A stretch of 64,000 nt of DNA from an uncultured Pelagibacteraceae bacterium (GTDB taxonomy: Bacteria; Pseudomonadota; Alphaproteobacteria; Pelagibacterales; Pelagibacteraceae): the NCBI GenBank assembly GCA_902618205.1, contig CACMZL010000004.1, positions 93,115 to 157,114 on the forward strand, in the 5' to 3' direction. The notes below the pieces were generated by a model. That model searched no databases. It was not told the DNA's origin and saw nothing but the letters and a program-made list of their open reading frames with translations. Each line of letters opens with the position of its first letter. Positions within the stretch are counted from its first letter, which is position 1. This document shows, piece by piece, positions 1-8,602 of this stretch. The translations under genes and the position numbers were made by a program.

Positions 1-705
1 CAGCCATTCACTTTGTATAAAATTGGTATCTTGATATTCATCTACTAAAATGTATTTAAATTTCTTAGAATAAAGAGAAGATATATCATTATAATTTTCA
101 AATATTTTTACTGTGTGTAAAATTAAATCACTGAAGTCTGCAGAATTTAAATCGATTAGTTTCTGTTGATAAATATTATAAATTTTTAAAAAATTTTTTT
201 CTAAGGTTTCCTTTTTTTTTAATATTACATCTTTCGGATAAAGTCCTTTATTTTTCCATTTGTCTATAACCGCCAATATATACTTTGGAGATATTTTTTT
301 TATATCTATGTTTTCAGCTTTACATATATTTTTAATTAGCCTTACCTGGTCTTCTTGATCTATAATGGTAAAATTTGATTTTAAACCAGCTGCCTCAGCA
401 TGTTTTCTTAATATTTTAGCACTAATCGAATGAAAGGTACCTAACCATGGCAAGCCAGTTGCATTTGTTTTAAGAAGTTTTGATACTCTGACTTGCATTT
501 CTTTTGCAGCTTTATTTGTGAAAGTAACAGCAAGAATTTGGCTAGAAAATGCCTTATGACTTCTTATTATATGTGCAATTCTAGATGTTAATACTTTTGT
601 TTTACCTGAGCCTGCTCCAGCCACAATTAAAAGGGGGCCATCAAGATGTAACACCGCTTCTTGTTGCTTTTCATTTAAATTTGACAAATAATTAGAATTT
701 AACAT
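1..705 (-). CDS. UvrD/PcrA-type DNA helicase (N-terminal part, cut by window edge)
   Basis: Superfamily 1 DNA helicase of the UvrD/Rep/PcrA group, which unwinds DNA during repair and replication. The frame stays open from the ATG at 705 to the window start, so about 235 N-terminal residues are present. The N-terminus reads NEKQQEAVLHLDGPLLIVAGAG (Q motif region) and runs into the Walker A sequence AGSGKTKVLTSRI. It continues with AVTFTNKAAKEM (motif Ia), GTFHSISAKILR (motif Ib) and, near the edge, ILVDEYQDTN (Walker B, motif II). The spacing is normal for this family. UvrD and PcrA cannot be separated from this half alone. It is divergent from the AsmA-like gene, with 31 bp between the start codons. 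Confidence 0.9.
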   Translation of the reverse strand, partial: MLNSNYLSNLNEKQQEAVLHLDGPLLIVAGAGSGKTKVLTSRIAHIIRSHKAFSSQILAVTFTNKAAKEMQVRVSKLLKTNATGLPWLGTFHSISAKILRKHAEAAGLKSNFTIIDQEDQVRLIKNICKAENIDIKKISPKYILAVIDKWKNKGLYPKDVILKKKETLEKNFLKIYNIYQQKLIDLNSADFSDLILHTVKIFENYNDISSLYSKKFKYILVDEYQDTNFIQSEWL

Positions 706-736
706 AAATTTTTATTGTATAAGTCTTATTAGTTTA

Positions 737-2104
737 ATGAATAAAATTAAGCAAAACAAAATAACATTTTCATTAATTTTAATAGCAATTGTAATAACTT
801 TTTCCTCACTTTCTATTTTGTCATTACCAGTTTTATTAAATTATAAAAATAAAGTTGATAAAATAGAAAATAATTTTTATAAAAATTTTAAGATTTATCT
901 TAATTCATCTGGGGATATATCTTATAAACCTTTTCCAAAACCACACTTATTAGTAGAAAATGCCTCACTTAGTTTAACTAATCTATCAGATAATGATTAT
1001 TTAATTAATACTTCAAATTTGAAAATTTATATATCTTTAAGGGATGTATATTTAAGATCTTTTAAAAATTTTATTTCTACTGAAATCTCAAATACTAACT
1101 TAGAGTTTGAATTAGCTGATTTAAAAAAGATAAGAAAACATTTATATGAAAAAGTTAATAAACCAATAATATTTAGTAATTGTAAAATATTTTTAACAAA
1201 CAAAATTAAAGAGGTAATTTTAATTTCCCCTGTTGATAGAATTTTGTATAAAATTAATAATAAATCAAGGATCAAAAATTTATTAATTAATGGAAAAATT
1301 TTTGGATTAAACTTTAAATCTGAGTGGAAACGAAGTTATGATAATCCGAAAATTGGTTTGCAAAATATAATTTTTTATAACCCATTAATAGAAATCAAAA
1401 ATAAATTTGAATTTGAAAACATTAAAAAATTTAATGGCCAGATAGAAATGGAATTCAATCAAGATCAATTTAGATACAATATTAAATTTAATGATGGTGC
1501 GATTGATATTATTTCTCCAAAGAATAAAAAATTAAATTACTTAATTGATAGCAATATTAGTCTTGCCCCTTTTTACTTTGAAGGGTCTTTAACAATTAAA
1601 AATAAAAAAATTGAAAAAATAATAGATAATATTTTGTCAAATTTATTCATTTATAATCAAACTTACTTAGGAAATTTGAATGGTGTTTTTAAAATCAAAT
1701 TAGAAAATATAAATAATAAATTAATAAAAGATGGATATCTTGATTTTAAAATTAATGAAAAAAAAATTAATTTAAAAAAAGCAAATTTTAACTTAAAAAA
1801 AATTGGCAACCTAGTAACAGAAATTGACTTTGTTGAAAATAATGGAATTATAAAATTTCATTCAAAAAATGAACTAAATATTAACAACCATATTGAGTTT
1901 GCAAAAGTTTTCCAGTTAGGATCAAAAAAAGTAAAAAATATAGAAAAAATTTATTTTGATTTAGAGAAAAGTATGGGAGAAACTGATTATGTCATCACAA
2001 ATGTTAAGATAAATAACATTGAGAATAAAGAAAAGATGAAAGAAATATTTTTAATTAAAAATGTCCAGAATTTGAGAGCTAATATAAGAAAAGTTATTGA
2101 TTAA
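737..2104 (+). CDS. AsmA-like membrane-anchored protein
   Basis: Product of 455 residues with one N-terminal membrane anchor (about residues 9-33, very hydrophobic). It is followed by the short AsmA-type pattern of a small, basic, aromatic-rich stretch, a GDISY-KPFPKPHL turn and the segment LLVENASLSL. The rest is lysine- and asparagine-rich beta-type sequence with no catalytic motif. AsmA-family proteins are bridge-like lipid transport or outer-membrane assembly factors of the periplasm. That role is inferred from the N-terminal pattern only, because the C-terminal part is too diverged to assign by eye. The stop codon overlaps the end of convergent fumC by 4 bp. Confidence 0.6.
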   Translation: MNKIKQNKITFSLILIAIVITFSSLSILSLPVLLNYKNKVDKIENNFYKNFKIYLNSSGDISYKPFPKPHLLVENASLSLTNLSDNDYLINTSNLKIYISLRDVYLRSFKNFISTEISNTNLEFELADLKKIRKHLYEKVNKPIIFSNCKIFLTNKIKEVILISPVDRILYKINNKSRIKNLLINGKIFGLNFKSEWKRSYDNPKIGLQNIIFYNPLIEIKNKFEFENIKKFNGQIEMEFNQDQFRYNIKFNDGAIDIISPKNKKLNYLIDSNISLAPFYFEGSLTIKNKKIEKIIDNILSNLFIYNQTYLGNLNGVFKIKLENINNKLIKDGYLDFKINEKKINLKKANFNLKKIGNLVTEIDFVENNGIIKFHSKNELNINNHIEFAKVFQLGSKKVKNIEKIYFDLEKSMGETDYVITNVKINNIENKEKMKEIFLIKNVQNLRANIRKVID

Positions 2105-3489
2105 TTTGGACTAATCATTTTTAAAGGGTCAATGTAGAGATCATAGTCTTTCTCGCTAATCAAACCTGATCTGATAGCTTCCTCTTTTAATTTTGTATTA
2201 TTTTTTAAAGCTTTTTTTGCAATTTTTGCAGCATTATCATAACCAATTTTTGGTGCTAGTGCAGTTACTAGCATTAATGAATTATCTAAATGTTCTTTAA
2301 TTTTCTTTTTGTTAGCTTTAATTCCTATCACGCAATATAAACTAAAATTCCTAACACAATCAGCTAAAATATCGATTGATTGTAATATATTGTATGCAAT
2401 CAGAGGCTTGAATACATTTAATTCAAAATGGCCATGACTACCTGCAACAGTTATTCCAGTATGATTTCCAATTACCTTTGCACATACCATTGTTACCGCC
2501 TCACATTGAGTTGGATTAACTTTACCGGGCATTATTGATGATCCTGGCTCATTCTCTGGTAATAAAAGTTCTCCATATCCTGCTCTTGGACCTGATCCTA
2601 AAAATCTTATATCATTTGAAATTTTCATTAAAGCAACTGAGCAAGAATTTAAAGCTCCTGAAAAATTTACTATTGCATCATGCGCAGCAAGTTCTGAAAA
2701 TTTATTTGGAGCAGGTTTAAAATTGATTTTACAAAATTTTTTAATTTCATTTACAATCTTTTTATCAAAATTTTTTTCTGAATTTATACCTGTTCCAACA
2801 GCAGTTCCTCCTTGAGCTAAAAGGTAAATATCTTTTAAACAATATTTAATTCTCTCTATGCTTTTATTCACTTGTGCATGATAACCCGAAAATTCCTGAC
2901 CGAGAGATAATGGTGTTGCATCTTGTAGGTGTGTTCTTCCAATCTTTACAATCTTCATAAATTCTTTACTCTTTTTTTTTAGTGAGTCATCTAACAATTT
3001 TAGACTTGGTAAAAGTTTATTAATTGTCTCTGTTGCTATAGAAATATGCATAGCCGTCGGAAATACATCATTGGTAGATTGAGATTTATTGACGTGGTCA
3101 TTAGGATGCACAGGTTTCTTGGATCCTTTTTTGCCTTTAAGAATTTCTATAGCTCTGTTTGCAATAACTTCATTTACATTCATATTGGTTTGAGTTCCAG
3201 ATCCAGTTTGCCAAACTTTTAAAGGAAAATTTTCGTCCATTTTACCATTTATAACGTCATTTGAGGCTTTTATGATAGCTTTACAAATTTTTGAAGGAAT
3301 TGATTTATCTTTTTGATGAACTATTGCTGCACTTCTCTTAATAATTGCAATCGATCTTATAATCGAAGAAGGTACTAATATTTTACCAATATTAAAAAAC
3401 TTTTTTGATCTCTGTGTTGAGGCTCCCCAATACATTTCATTTGGTACTTTTATACTACCAATACTATCAAATTCTTTTCTTGTTTTCAT
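2101..3489 (-). CDS. fumC: Fumarate hydratase, class II
   Basis: Class II (iron-independent) fumarase converting fumarate to L-malate in the TCA cycle, cytoplasmic homotetramer. The 462-residue length is normal. The lyase-family signature GSSIMPGKVNPTQCEA is intact near residue 320, and the active-site regions SGTQTNMNVNEV, HPNDHVNKSQSTND and GRTHLQDATPLSLGQE are all present. The ATG at 3489 gives the expected N-terminus (MKTRKEFDSIGSIKVP). It stands alone, convergent with the AsmA-like gene and divergent from the MazG-like gene. Confidence 0.97.
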   Translation of the reverse strand: MKTRKEFDSIGSIKVPNEMYWGASTQRSKKFFNIGKILVPSSIIRSIAIIKRSAAIVHQKDKSIPSKICKAIIKASNDVINGKMDENFPLKVWQTGSGTQTNMNVNEVIANRAIEILKGKKGSKKPVHPNDHVNKSQSTNDVFPTAMHISIATETINKLLPSLKLLDDSLKKKSKEFMKIVKIGRTHLQDATPLSLGQEFSGYHAQVNKSIERIKYCLKDIYLLAQGGTAVGTGINSEKNFDKKIVNEIKKFCKINFKPAPNKFSELAAHDAIVNFSGALNSCSVALMKISNDIRFLGSGPRAGYGELLLPENEPGSSIMPGKVNPTQCEAVTMVCAKVIGNHTGITVAGSHGHFELNVFKPLIAYNILQSIDILADCVRNFSLYCVIGIKANKKKIKEHLDNSLMLVTALAPKIGYDNAAKIAKKALKNNTKLKEEAIRSGLISEKDYDLYIDPLKMISPN

Positions 3490-3550
3490 TTATTTGAATA
3501 AATAACTAAATAATTTATATACTAGTTTTCAATAATCTTACAGGAGTAAA

Positions 3551-3922
3551 ATGACAAATTTTCAAAAAGTAAAAAATTTTATGGAAACATTTGGGCAAGA
3601 AGTAAAATCATCACCTTCATTTAGCTCTACCAAAATAAATGAGTTAAGATACAATTTAATTAAAGAGGAGCTAGATGAATTTAGAGAGGCTTTGGATAAC
3701 AATGATCTTTTAGAGGCTGCTGATGCTTTAACAGATATATTATATGTCACTTATGGTGCTGGGCATGCTTTTGGTATTAACTTAGATGCTTGTTTTGAGG
3801 AGGTTCAAAATTCAAATATGAGCAAGCTAGGAAATGATGGTAAACCTATTTATAATGATCAGGGTAAAGTTATGAAAGGTCCAAACTATTTTAAACCAGA
3901 TTTATCTAAATTTATTAAGTAA
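3551..3922 (+). CDS. MazG-like / PRA-PH-fold nucleotide pyrophosphohydrolase
   Basis: Small protein of 123 residues with the all-alpha NTP pyrophosphohydrolase fold. The metal-binding pattern EELDEF (about residues 38-43), followed by EAADALTDILYV, matches the EExxE...ExxD motif of MazG and phosphoribosyl-ATP pyrophosphohydrolase relatives. The C-terminus (MSKLGNDGKPIYNDQGKVMKGPNY) resembles house-cleaning and phage-derived MazG-like enzymes rather than HisE. A good ribosome site (AGGAG) lies 5 bp before the ATG. The substrate is unknown; hydrolysis of a nucleoside triphosphate or pyrophosphate is inferred from the fold. Confidence 0.8.
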   Translation: MTNFQKVKNFMETFGQEVKSSPSFSSTKINELRYNLIKEELDEFREALDNNDLLEAADALTDILYVTYGAGHAFGINLDACFEEVQNSNMSKLGNDGKPIYNDQGKVMKGPNYFKPDLSKFIK

Positions 3923-4808
3923 TTTGTAGCCAATCAGGTTTCTTGATTTTTACTTTAGCAGAACCACAATTAAAAGTTTTGCCAAAATCAAATTTTTCGT
4001 TCTTAACTTTGATAATAGCATAAGGATAATTATCATTTATTAATACCTTTCCTATTTCATCTTTCTCATCTGATATAATTTCATTTTCTAAATTGCCTTC
4101 TACTACTTCAATTGGAAGAAGACGTTTACTCAATTTATCTTTTAACTTAATTCTTGCAGTATTCTCTTGACCCACGTAACAACCTTTTTTAAAATCTATC
4201 GCATTTAATTCATCAAAGTTACACTCGATACCAAAAAGTTTATTTTGAAGTCTTTCTGTATTATTTTGTGGAATACCAATTTCGTGACTTAATTTGTAAT
4301 ATTCATTTTTATCCGCACTTTGAAGCCCAAGTTTTTTTAATGATAAATATAATTTTTCTAAATTGGTTACTATTCTTGCTCCAAGTTTTATGTTTCTAGG
4401 ATCTAAAAAAATACTATCCTCTCTAAATTTAATTGTACATCCAGCAATAGAACTTGAATTTTCCATATCCAAAAATCTTTCTTTACTAATAACTGCAATT
4501 ACAAATTCATTACTTAGATTTAAAATTTCTACCTTTGATCTAAGTTTGTATAAATTTAATTGTTTAAATAAATTATCTATATTTTTTTTCTCACAATCTA
4601 AAAAATATCCAGACTTATGTTTTAATATGTTGAAGTCATATAAATATTTTCCCTGTGGAGTAAGTAAAGCTGAATAACATGAGTTTTTTTCATCTACATT
4701 GTTGATATTATTTGTAACTATATTTTGAAGAAACTCTTTACAGTCTTCACCTGAGACATATAAAAGTCCTCTGTCCTCCAAGATATAAACATTATTTTTT
4801 TTCATCAT
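3915..4808 (-). CDS. ygfZ: Folate-binding YgfZ / GcvT-like protein (Fe-S cluster repair)
   Basis: GcvT-related folate-binding protein that supports assembly or repair of certain iron-sulfur enzymes. The diagnostic signature KGCYVGQE is at about residues 212-219 of 297, with the reactive cysteine conserved. The N-terminus (LYVSGEDCKEFLQNIVTNNI) matches the GcvT fold. The start could be either of two adjacent ATG codons (4808 or 4805). The gene overlaps the MazG-like gene tail to tail by 8 bp and is divergent from dihydroorotase with 40 bp between starts. Confusion with a true aminomethyltransferase is unlikely because the YgfZ signature is present and a genuine gcvT lies at 39 kb. Confidence 0.9.
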   Translation of the reverse strand: MMKKNNVYILEDRGLLYVSGEDCKEFLQNIVTNNINNVDEKNSCYSALLTPQGKYLYDFNILKHKSGYFLDCEKKNIDNLFKQLNLYKLRSKVEILNLSNEFVIAVISKERFLDMENSSSIAGCTIKFREDSIFLDPRNIKLGARIVTNLEKLYLSLKKLGLQSADKNEYYKLSHEIGIPQNNTERLQNKLFGIECNFDELNAIDFKKGCYVGQENTARIKLKDKLSKRLLPIEVVEGNLENEIISDEKDEIGKVLINDNYPYAIIKVKNEKFDFGKTFNCGSAKVKIKKPDWLQIT

Positions 4809-4848
4809 TGATAGATTCTTGAGAATAATATAATAACGATTTCATAAA

Positions 4849-6159
4849 ATGTTAGATCTTATAATAAAGAATGGTGAGTGTTATATTGATGGAAAACTCA
4901 ATAAAACTAACATTGGTATTCAAAATGGAAAAATTACAACTATTGGTGATTTAAGTGATGAACAAAGCAAAGAAAATATTGATGCAAGCAATTTAATAGT
5001 TCTACCTGGTTGCATGGATACTCAAGTTCATTTCCGTGAGCCTGGATCAACTAATGCAGAGGACTTACATACTGGTAGTAAAGCAGCTATTGCCGGAGGA
5101 ATTACGAGTGTTTTTGAGATGCCAAATACAAATCCTCCTACTGCGAACATGAAAGAATTTAATAATAAGTTAAGTCTTGCAAAAAATAGGATGTATTCAA
5201 ACTATGCATTTTACTTTGGAGCAACTCCAGATAATTCATCTGATTTGGCAAAGCTTAAAGGTTTAGATGGTTGCTGTGGCGTAAAACTTTTTGCAGGTTC
5301 ATCAACTGGAAATTTATTGGTTGATAAAGAAGAAGATATTGAGAAAGTTTTTCAGAATACTTCAAAAATAGTTGCAGTTCATTCTGAAGATGAAGAGATA
5401 ATTAACTTAAGAAAAAAATTAATTGAAAAAGGTAACGTTCATACTCATCCTGTATGGAGAAACGAAGAATGTGCAATGTCATCTACTAGAAGGATTGTTA
5501 AGATTGCAAAAAGACTTAATAAAAAAGCACACATATTGCATGTTACAACAAAAGAAGAAGTAGATTTTCTTTCTCAAAATAAAGGAAATATAACTTTTGA
5601 AATTACTCCACAACATCTAACAATATATGCACCAGATTGTTATGACAAACTTGGGACCTTTGCACAGATGAACCCTCCTTTGAGAGACAAGTCTCATTAT
5701 GATAGATTGTGGTACGCTATTCGAAATAACTATAATGATACTATTGGTTCAGACCACGCACCTCATTTAAAAGAAAATAAATTAAAAGAATATCCCCAGT
5801 CACCGTCTGGTATGCCTGGAGTGCAAACATTATTACCCGTTATGCTAAATCATGTGAATGATAAAAAACTTACATTAGATCAACTAATTAAACTTCTTTG
5901 TGAAAATCCAGTTTCTGTATTTGGTATTAAAAATAAGGGATATATTAAAAAAGATTACGATGCCGACTTTACAATTATAGATATGAATCGAACAATTGAA
6001 ATCAAAAATGAAAATATTCACAGTAAGTGTGGATGGAGCCCATTTGATGGTTATAAATTTAAAGGTTCACCAGTTTATACAATTATAAATGGTGATATTA
6101 AAATGAAAGAAGATGAAATTTTGGGAGATCCAACAGGTAAACCAATTCTTTTTGATTAA
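4849..6159 (+). CDS. pyrC: Dihydroorotase (glutamine-variant metal site)
   Basis: Class I-like dihydroorotase of the amidohydrolase superfamily, catalysing ring closure of carbamoyl aspartate in pyrimidine synthesis. The product is 436 residues. The metal-site motif, usually D-x-H-x-H, reads DTQVHFREPG at residues 57-66, so the first histidine is glutamine (Q59) while H61 remains. Other features are normal: the candidate carboxylated lysine in GVKLFAGSSTGN, histidines in VAVHSEDE, HILHVTT and TPQHL, and the catalytic aspartate region GSDHAPH, followed by SGMPGVQTLLP. From memory, the same DTQVHFREPG variant occurs in other alphaproteobacterial dihydroorotases, so it is probably active. It is monocistronic here. 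Confidence 0.9.
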   Translation: MLDLIIKNGECYIDGKLNKTNIGIQNGKITTIGDLSDEQSKENIDASNLIVLPGCMDTQVHFREPGSTNAEDLHTGSKAAIAGGITSVFEMPNTNPPTANMKEFNNKLSLAKNRMYSNYAFYFGATPDNSSDLAKLKGLDGCCGVKLFAGSSTGNLLVDKEEDIEKVFQNTSKIVAVHSEDEEIINLRKKLIEKGNVHTHPVWRNEECAMSSTRRIVKIAKRLNKKAHILHVTTKEEVDFLSQNKGNITFEITPQHLTIYAPDCYDKLGTFAQMNPPLRDKSHYDRLWYAIRNNYNDTIGSDHAPHLKENKLKEYPQSPSGMPGVQTLLPVMLNHVNDKKLTLDQLIKLLCENPVSVFGIKNKGYIKKDYDADFTIIDMNRTIEIKNENIHSKCGWSPFDGYKFKGSPVYTIINGDIKMKEDEILGDPTGKPILFD

Positions 6160-6160
6160 A

Positions 6161-6493
6161 TCATATAGTTTTACTTGAATACATGTTTACAAGTGTTACA
6201 CCAACTACAATAAGAAACATACCCAATATAGCTTGCCAACTTAAAGACTGTTTAAAAAAAATATATCCCAATATTGCAATAGTAAAAATACCAAGTCCAC
6301 TCCAAGTTCCATAAACAATCGCAATTGGTAATTTATCAACTACAAAAGTAAGTAAATAAAAAGCAGATAAATAAAATCCAGCCAAAAATACTGTTGGTGT
6401 TACTTTTGTAAAGTTTTGAGTAACAGGAAGAAGCATTGTTCCACATACTTCACAAATAATTGCTCCTACTAAAAAAAGATATGTCTTGAACAT
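6161..6493 (-). CDS. SMR-family small multidrug-resistance transporter
   Basis: Small multidrug-resistance (EmrE/SugE-like) protein of 110 residues with four membrane helices. The conserved membrane-embedded glutamate is present at position 15 in AIICEVCGT, followed by the family pattern PIAIVYGTWSGLG in helix 3 and GMFLIVVGVTLVN in helix 4. Such proteins act as dimers that exchange protons for cationic or guanidinium compounds. The start codon overlaps the stop of the acyl-CoA synthetase gene by one base, so the two are cotranscribed. The substrate cannot be told. A guanidinium-exporting (Gdx) specificity is possible but not shown. Confidence 0.9.
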   Translation of the reverse strand: MFKTYLFLVGAIICEVCGTMLLPVTQNFTKVTPTVFLAGFYLSAFYLLTFVVDKLPIAIVYGTWSGLGIFTIAILGYIFFKQSLSWQAILGMFLIVVGVTLVNMYSSKTI

Positions 6494-8388
6494 TATTTTA
6501 AAATATTACTATTTATTAAGTCTTCTTTTATCTCATCAAGGATAGCAGGATCATCAATTGTTGCAGGCATTTTATATTCTTCTTTATCAGCAATCTTTCT
6601 AATTGTTCCTCTTAGAACTTTTCCAGATCTAGTTTTTGGTAATCTTTTAACAACAATTGCTATTTTAAAAGCTGCAACAGGTCCAACTTTATCTCTAACC
6701 ATTTGCACACACTCTTTTGAAATAGTCTCATTATCCTTAGTAACTCCTGCTTTTAGAGCAATTAAACCAATTGGCAATTGTCCTTTCAGCTGATCTTTTA
6801 TTCCTATCACTGCACATTCAGCAACAGATTGATGTTCTGATAGAACCTCTTCAATTGCACCTGTTGAAAGTCTATGACCTGCAACATTTATTATGTCATC
6901 TGTTCTAGACATAATCCAAATATATCCATCATCATCAATATGCCCTGCATCATAAGTTTGATAGTAACCATTATAATTTGACATATAATTTTCTTTATAT
7001 CTTTCATCTGCATTCCATAAAGTTGGGAACGTACCTGGCGGCAATGGAAGTTTAACAACAATGTCCCCCATCTCATTTGGTTTTGCTATTGTTTGGTCAG
7101 GTTTAATTATTTTTACATCATAACCTGGAACTGCTTTACAAGCAGATCCATATTTTGTTTCTTGCATTTCAATTCCAGTACAATTTGAACTTATTGCCCA
7201 ACTAGTTTCAGTCTGCCACCAATGATCAATTACAGGAACCTTAAGTAAATTTTCAGCCCATTTAATTGTATCTGGATCTGCTCTTTCACCTGCTAAAAAT
7301 AATGACTCAAATGAACTTAAATCATATTTAGAAAAAAACTTACCCTCTGGATCTTCTTTCTTTATTGCCCTAAATGCCGTTGGAGCTGTAAACAAAGATT
7401 TGATTTTATATTCTGATATTATTCTCCAAAATACTCCAGCATCAGGAGTACCAACAGGTTTGCCCTCAAATAAAAGAGTTGCACAACCTTTGAATAATGG
7501 AGCATAGACAATATAGGAATGTCCTACTATCCAACCAATATCACTTGCTGACCACCATACATCATCTTGATCAATGTTATAAATATTTTTCATTGTCCAT
7601 TTAAGAGCAACTATGTGACCACCAATATCTCGAACAATCCCCTTTGGAATACCAGTTGTCCCTGAAGTATAAAGGATGTAAGCATAATCATTGGCACCCA
7701 TCTCAACACAATCTTTATCATTCGCTCCAGATAGTGCTTCATCCCAACTTATTTCTAATGGTTTATTTAATTTTACCTCGTGTCCTTTTCTTTGAAATAA
7801 TATTACTTTTTCAACTTGGTGTTTTGCTAATTTTAAAGCCCCATCTACAAGTGGTCTATATTCAACCGTTCTTCCAGGCTCAAATCCACATGATGCTGTA
7901 ATTAAAATTTTAGCTTTGCTGTCATCAATTCTGCTAGCTAATTCATTTGAGGCAAAACCACCGAATACAACAGAGTGAATTGCTCCAATTCTCCCACATG
8001 CAAGCATCGCAACCACCGCTTCTGGTATCATCGGCATATAAATTATTACTCGATCTCCTTTTTTAATTCCTTGCTTATCTAAAGCCCCTGCAAATTTTGT
8101 AACTTTTTCTTTTAATTTTTTGAAAGTGAACTTTGCTTTACTTTCTGTTATAGGACTGTCATAAATTAAAGCAGTTTTATCACCCCTTCCTTGATCAATG
8201 TGAAGGTCTAAGGCGTTATAGCATGTATTTGTTACACCATCTTCAAACCATTTATAGAAAGGAGGGTTGTCTTTTTTTAAAATCTTAGTAGGTTTTTTGA
8301 ACCAAAATACATCTTCAGAAACTTTCTGCCAAAATTCCTCAGGATTTTTTAGAGATTCGTCGTAAATTTCTTTGTAATTTTTATTCAT
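6493..8388 (-). CDS. prpE: Propionyl/acetyl-CoA synthetase (PrpE-like)
   Basis: AMP-forming acyl-CoA synthetase of 631 residues. The ATP-binding loop is YTSGTTGIPKGIVRD. The following RDIGGHIVALKW is typical of propionyl-CoA synthetase (PrpE) rather than Acs. Further motifs are WWSASDIGWIVGHSY, the adenylation signature DHWWQTETSW, and the C-terminal lysine loop KTRSGKVLRGTIRKIA, whose lysine is the usual acetylation target. It activates short-chain acids, probably propionate or acetate, to the CoA thioester. The single-base overlap with the downstream SMR gene indicates an operon. The choice between propionate and acetate rests on motif resemblance only. Confidence 0.88.
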   Translation of the reverse strand: MNKNYKEIYDESLKNPEEFWQKVSEDVFWFKKPTKILKKDNPPFYKWFEDGVTNTCYNALDLHIDQGRGDKTALIYDSPITESKAKFTFKKLKEKVTKFAGALDKQGIKKGDRVIIYMPMIPEAVVAMLACGRIGAIHSVVFGGFASNELASRIDDSKAKILITASCGFEPGRTVEYRPLVDGALKLAKHQVEKVILFQRKGHEVKLNKPLEISWDEALSGANDKDCVEMGANDYAYILYTSGTTGIPKGIVRDIGGHIVALKWTMKNIYNIDQDDVWWSASDIGWIVGHSYIVYAPLFKGCATLLFEGKPVGTPDAGVFWRIISEYKIKSLFTAPTAFRAIKKEDPEGKFFSKYDLSSFESLFLAGERADPDTIKWAENLLKVPVIDHWWQTETSWAISSNCTGIEMQETKYGSACKAVPGYDVKIIKPDQTIAKPNEMGDIVVKLPLPPGTFPTLWNADERYKENYMSNYNGYYQTYDAGHIDDDGYIWIMSRTDDIINVAGHRLSTGAIEEVLSEHQSVAECAVIGIKDQLKGQLPIGLIALKAGVTKDNETISKECVQMVRDKVGPVAAFKIAIVVKRLPKTRSGKVLRGTIRKIADKEEYKMPATIDDPAILDEIKEDLINSNILK

Positions 8389-8602
8389 TTTGATTTGCTA
8401 TTTGGTGTCATTTTTCTATTGAATTTATGCAACAGGTTGTATTTAATTTTAAAAAGTAAGTAAAATCAACACTTATAACGCGGCAAAAAGTCTTCAACAA
8501 ACTAATTTAATTTGATATTAAGCCTCTAACTTTGGAGAAACCTTTGTGGTTTGTCCGTAGTTTAAATTTAAACTAAAAAAAACTAACGAGAGGGAGTTTT
8601 TT
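8389..8602 (+). promoter_or_regulatory. Intergenic control region and 5' leader of proteorhodopsin
   Basis: This 214-bp stretch is the longest non-coding gap in the window. It contains AT-rich DNA, a short stem AAACC/GGTTT (8538-8552) and an exact 18-bp palindrome at 8558-8575 followed by an A-run. A strong purine-rich ribosome site, GAGAGGGAG, lies just before the ATG at 8603. I could not identify a convincing -35/-10 pair. The long leader contrasts with the near-zero spacing elsewhere and suggests regulated or high-level expression of the rhodopsin. Confidence 0.55.
8558..8575. repeat. Perfect 18-bp palindrome in proteorhodopsin leader
   Basis: TAGTTTAAATTTAAACTA reads the same on both strands. 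It lies 27 bp before the proteorhodopsin start codon and just upstream of the ribosome-binding site. It could be an operator for a dimeric regulator or a weak RNA hairpin in the leader. No matching regulator is visible in the window. Confidence 0.7.

Noticed and set aside
3915..4808. Second gcvT rather than ygfZ
   Set aside because: The KGCYVGQE signature is specific to YgfZ and a genuine gcvT sits with gcvH and gcvP at 39 kb.
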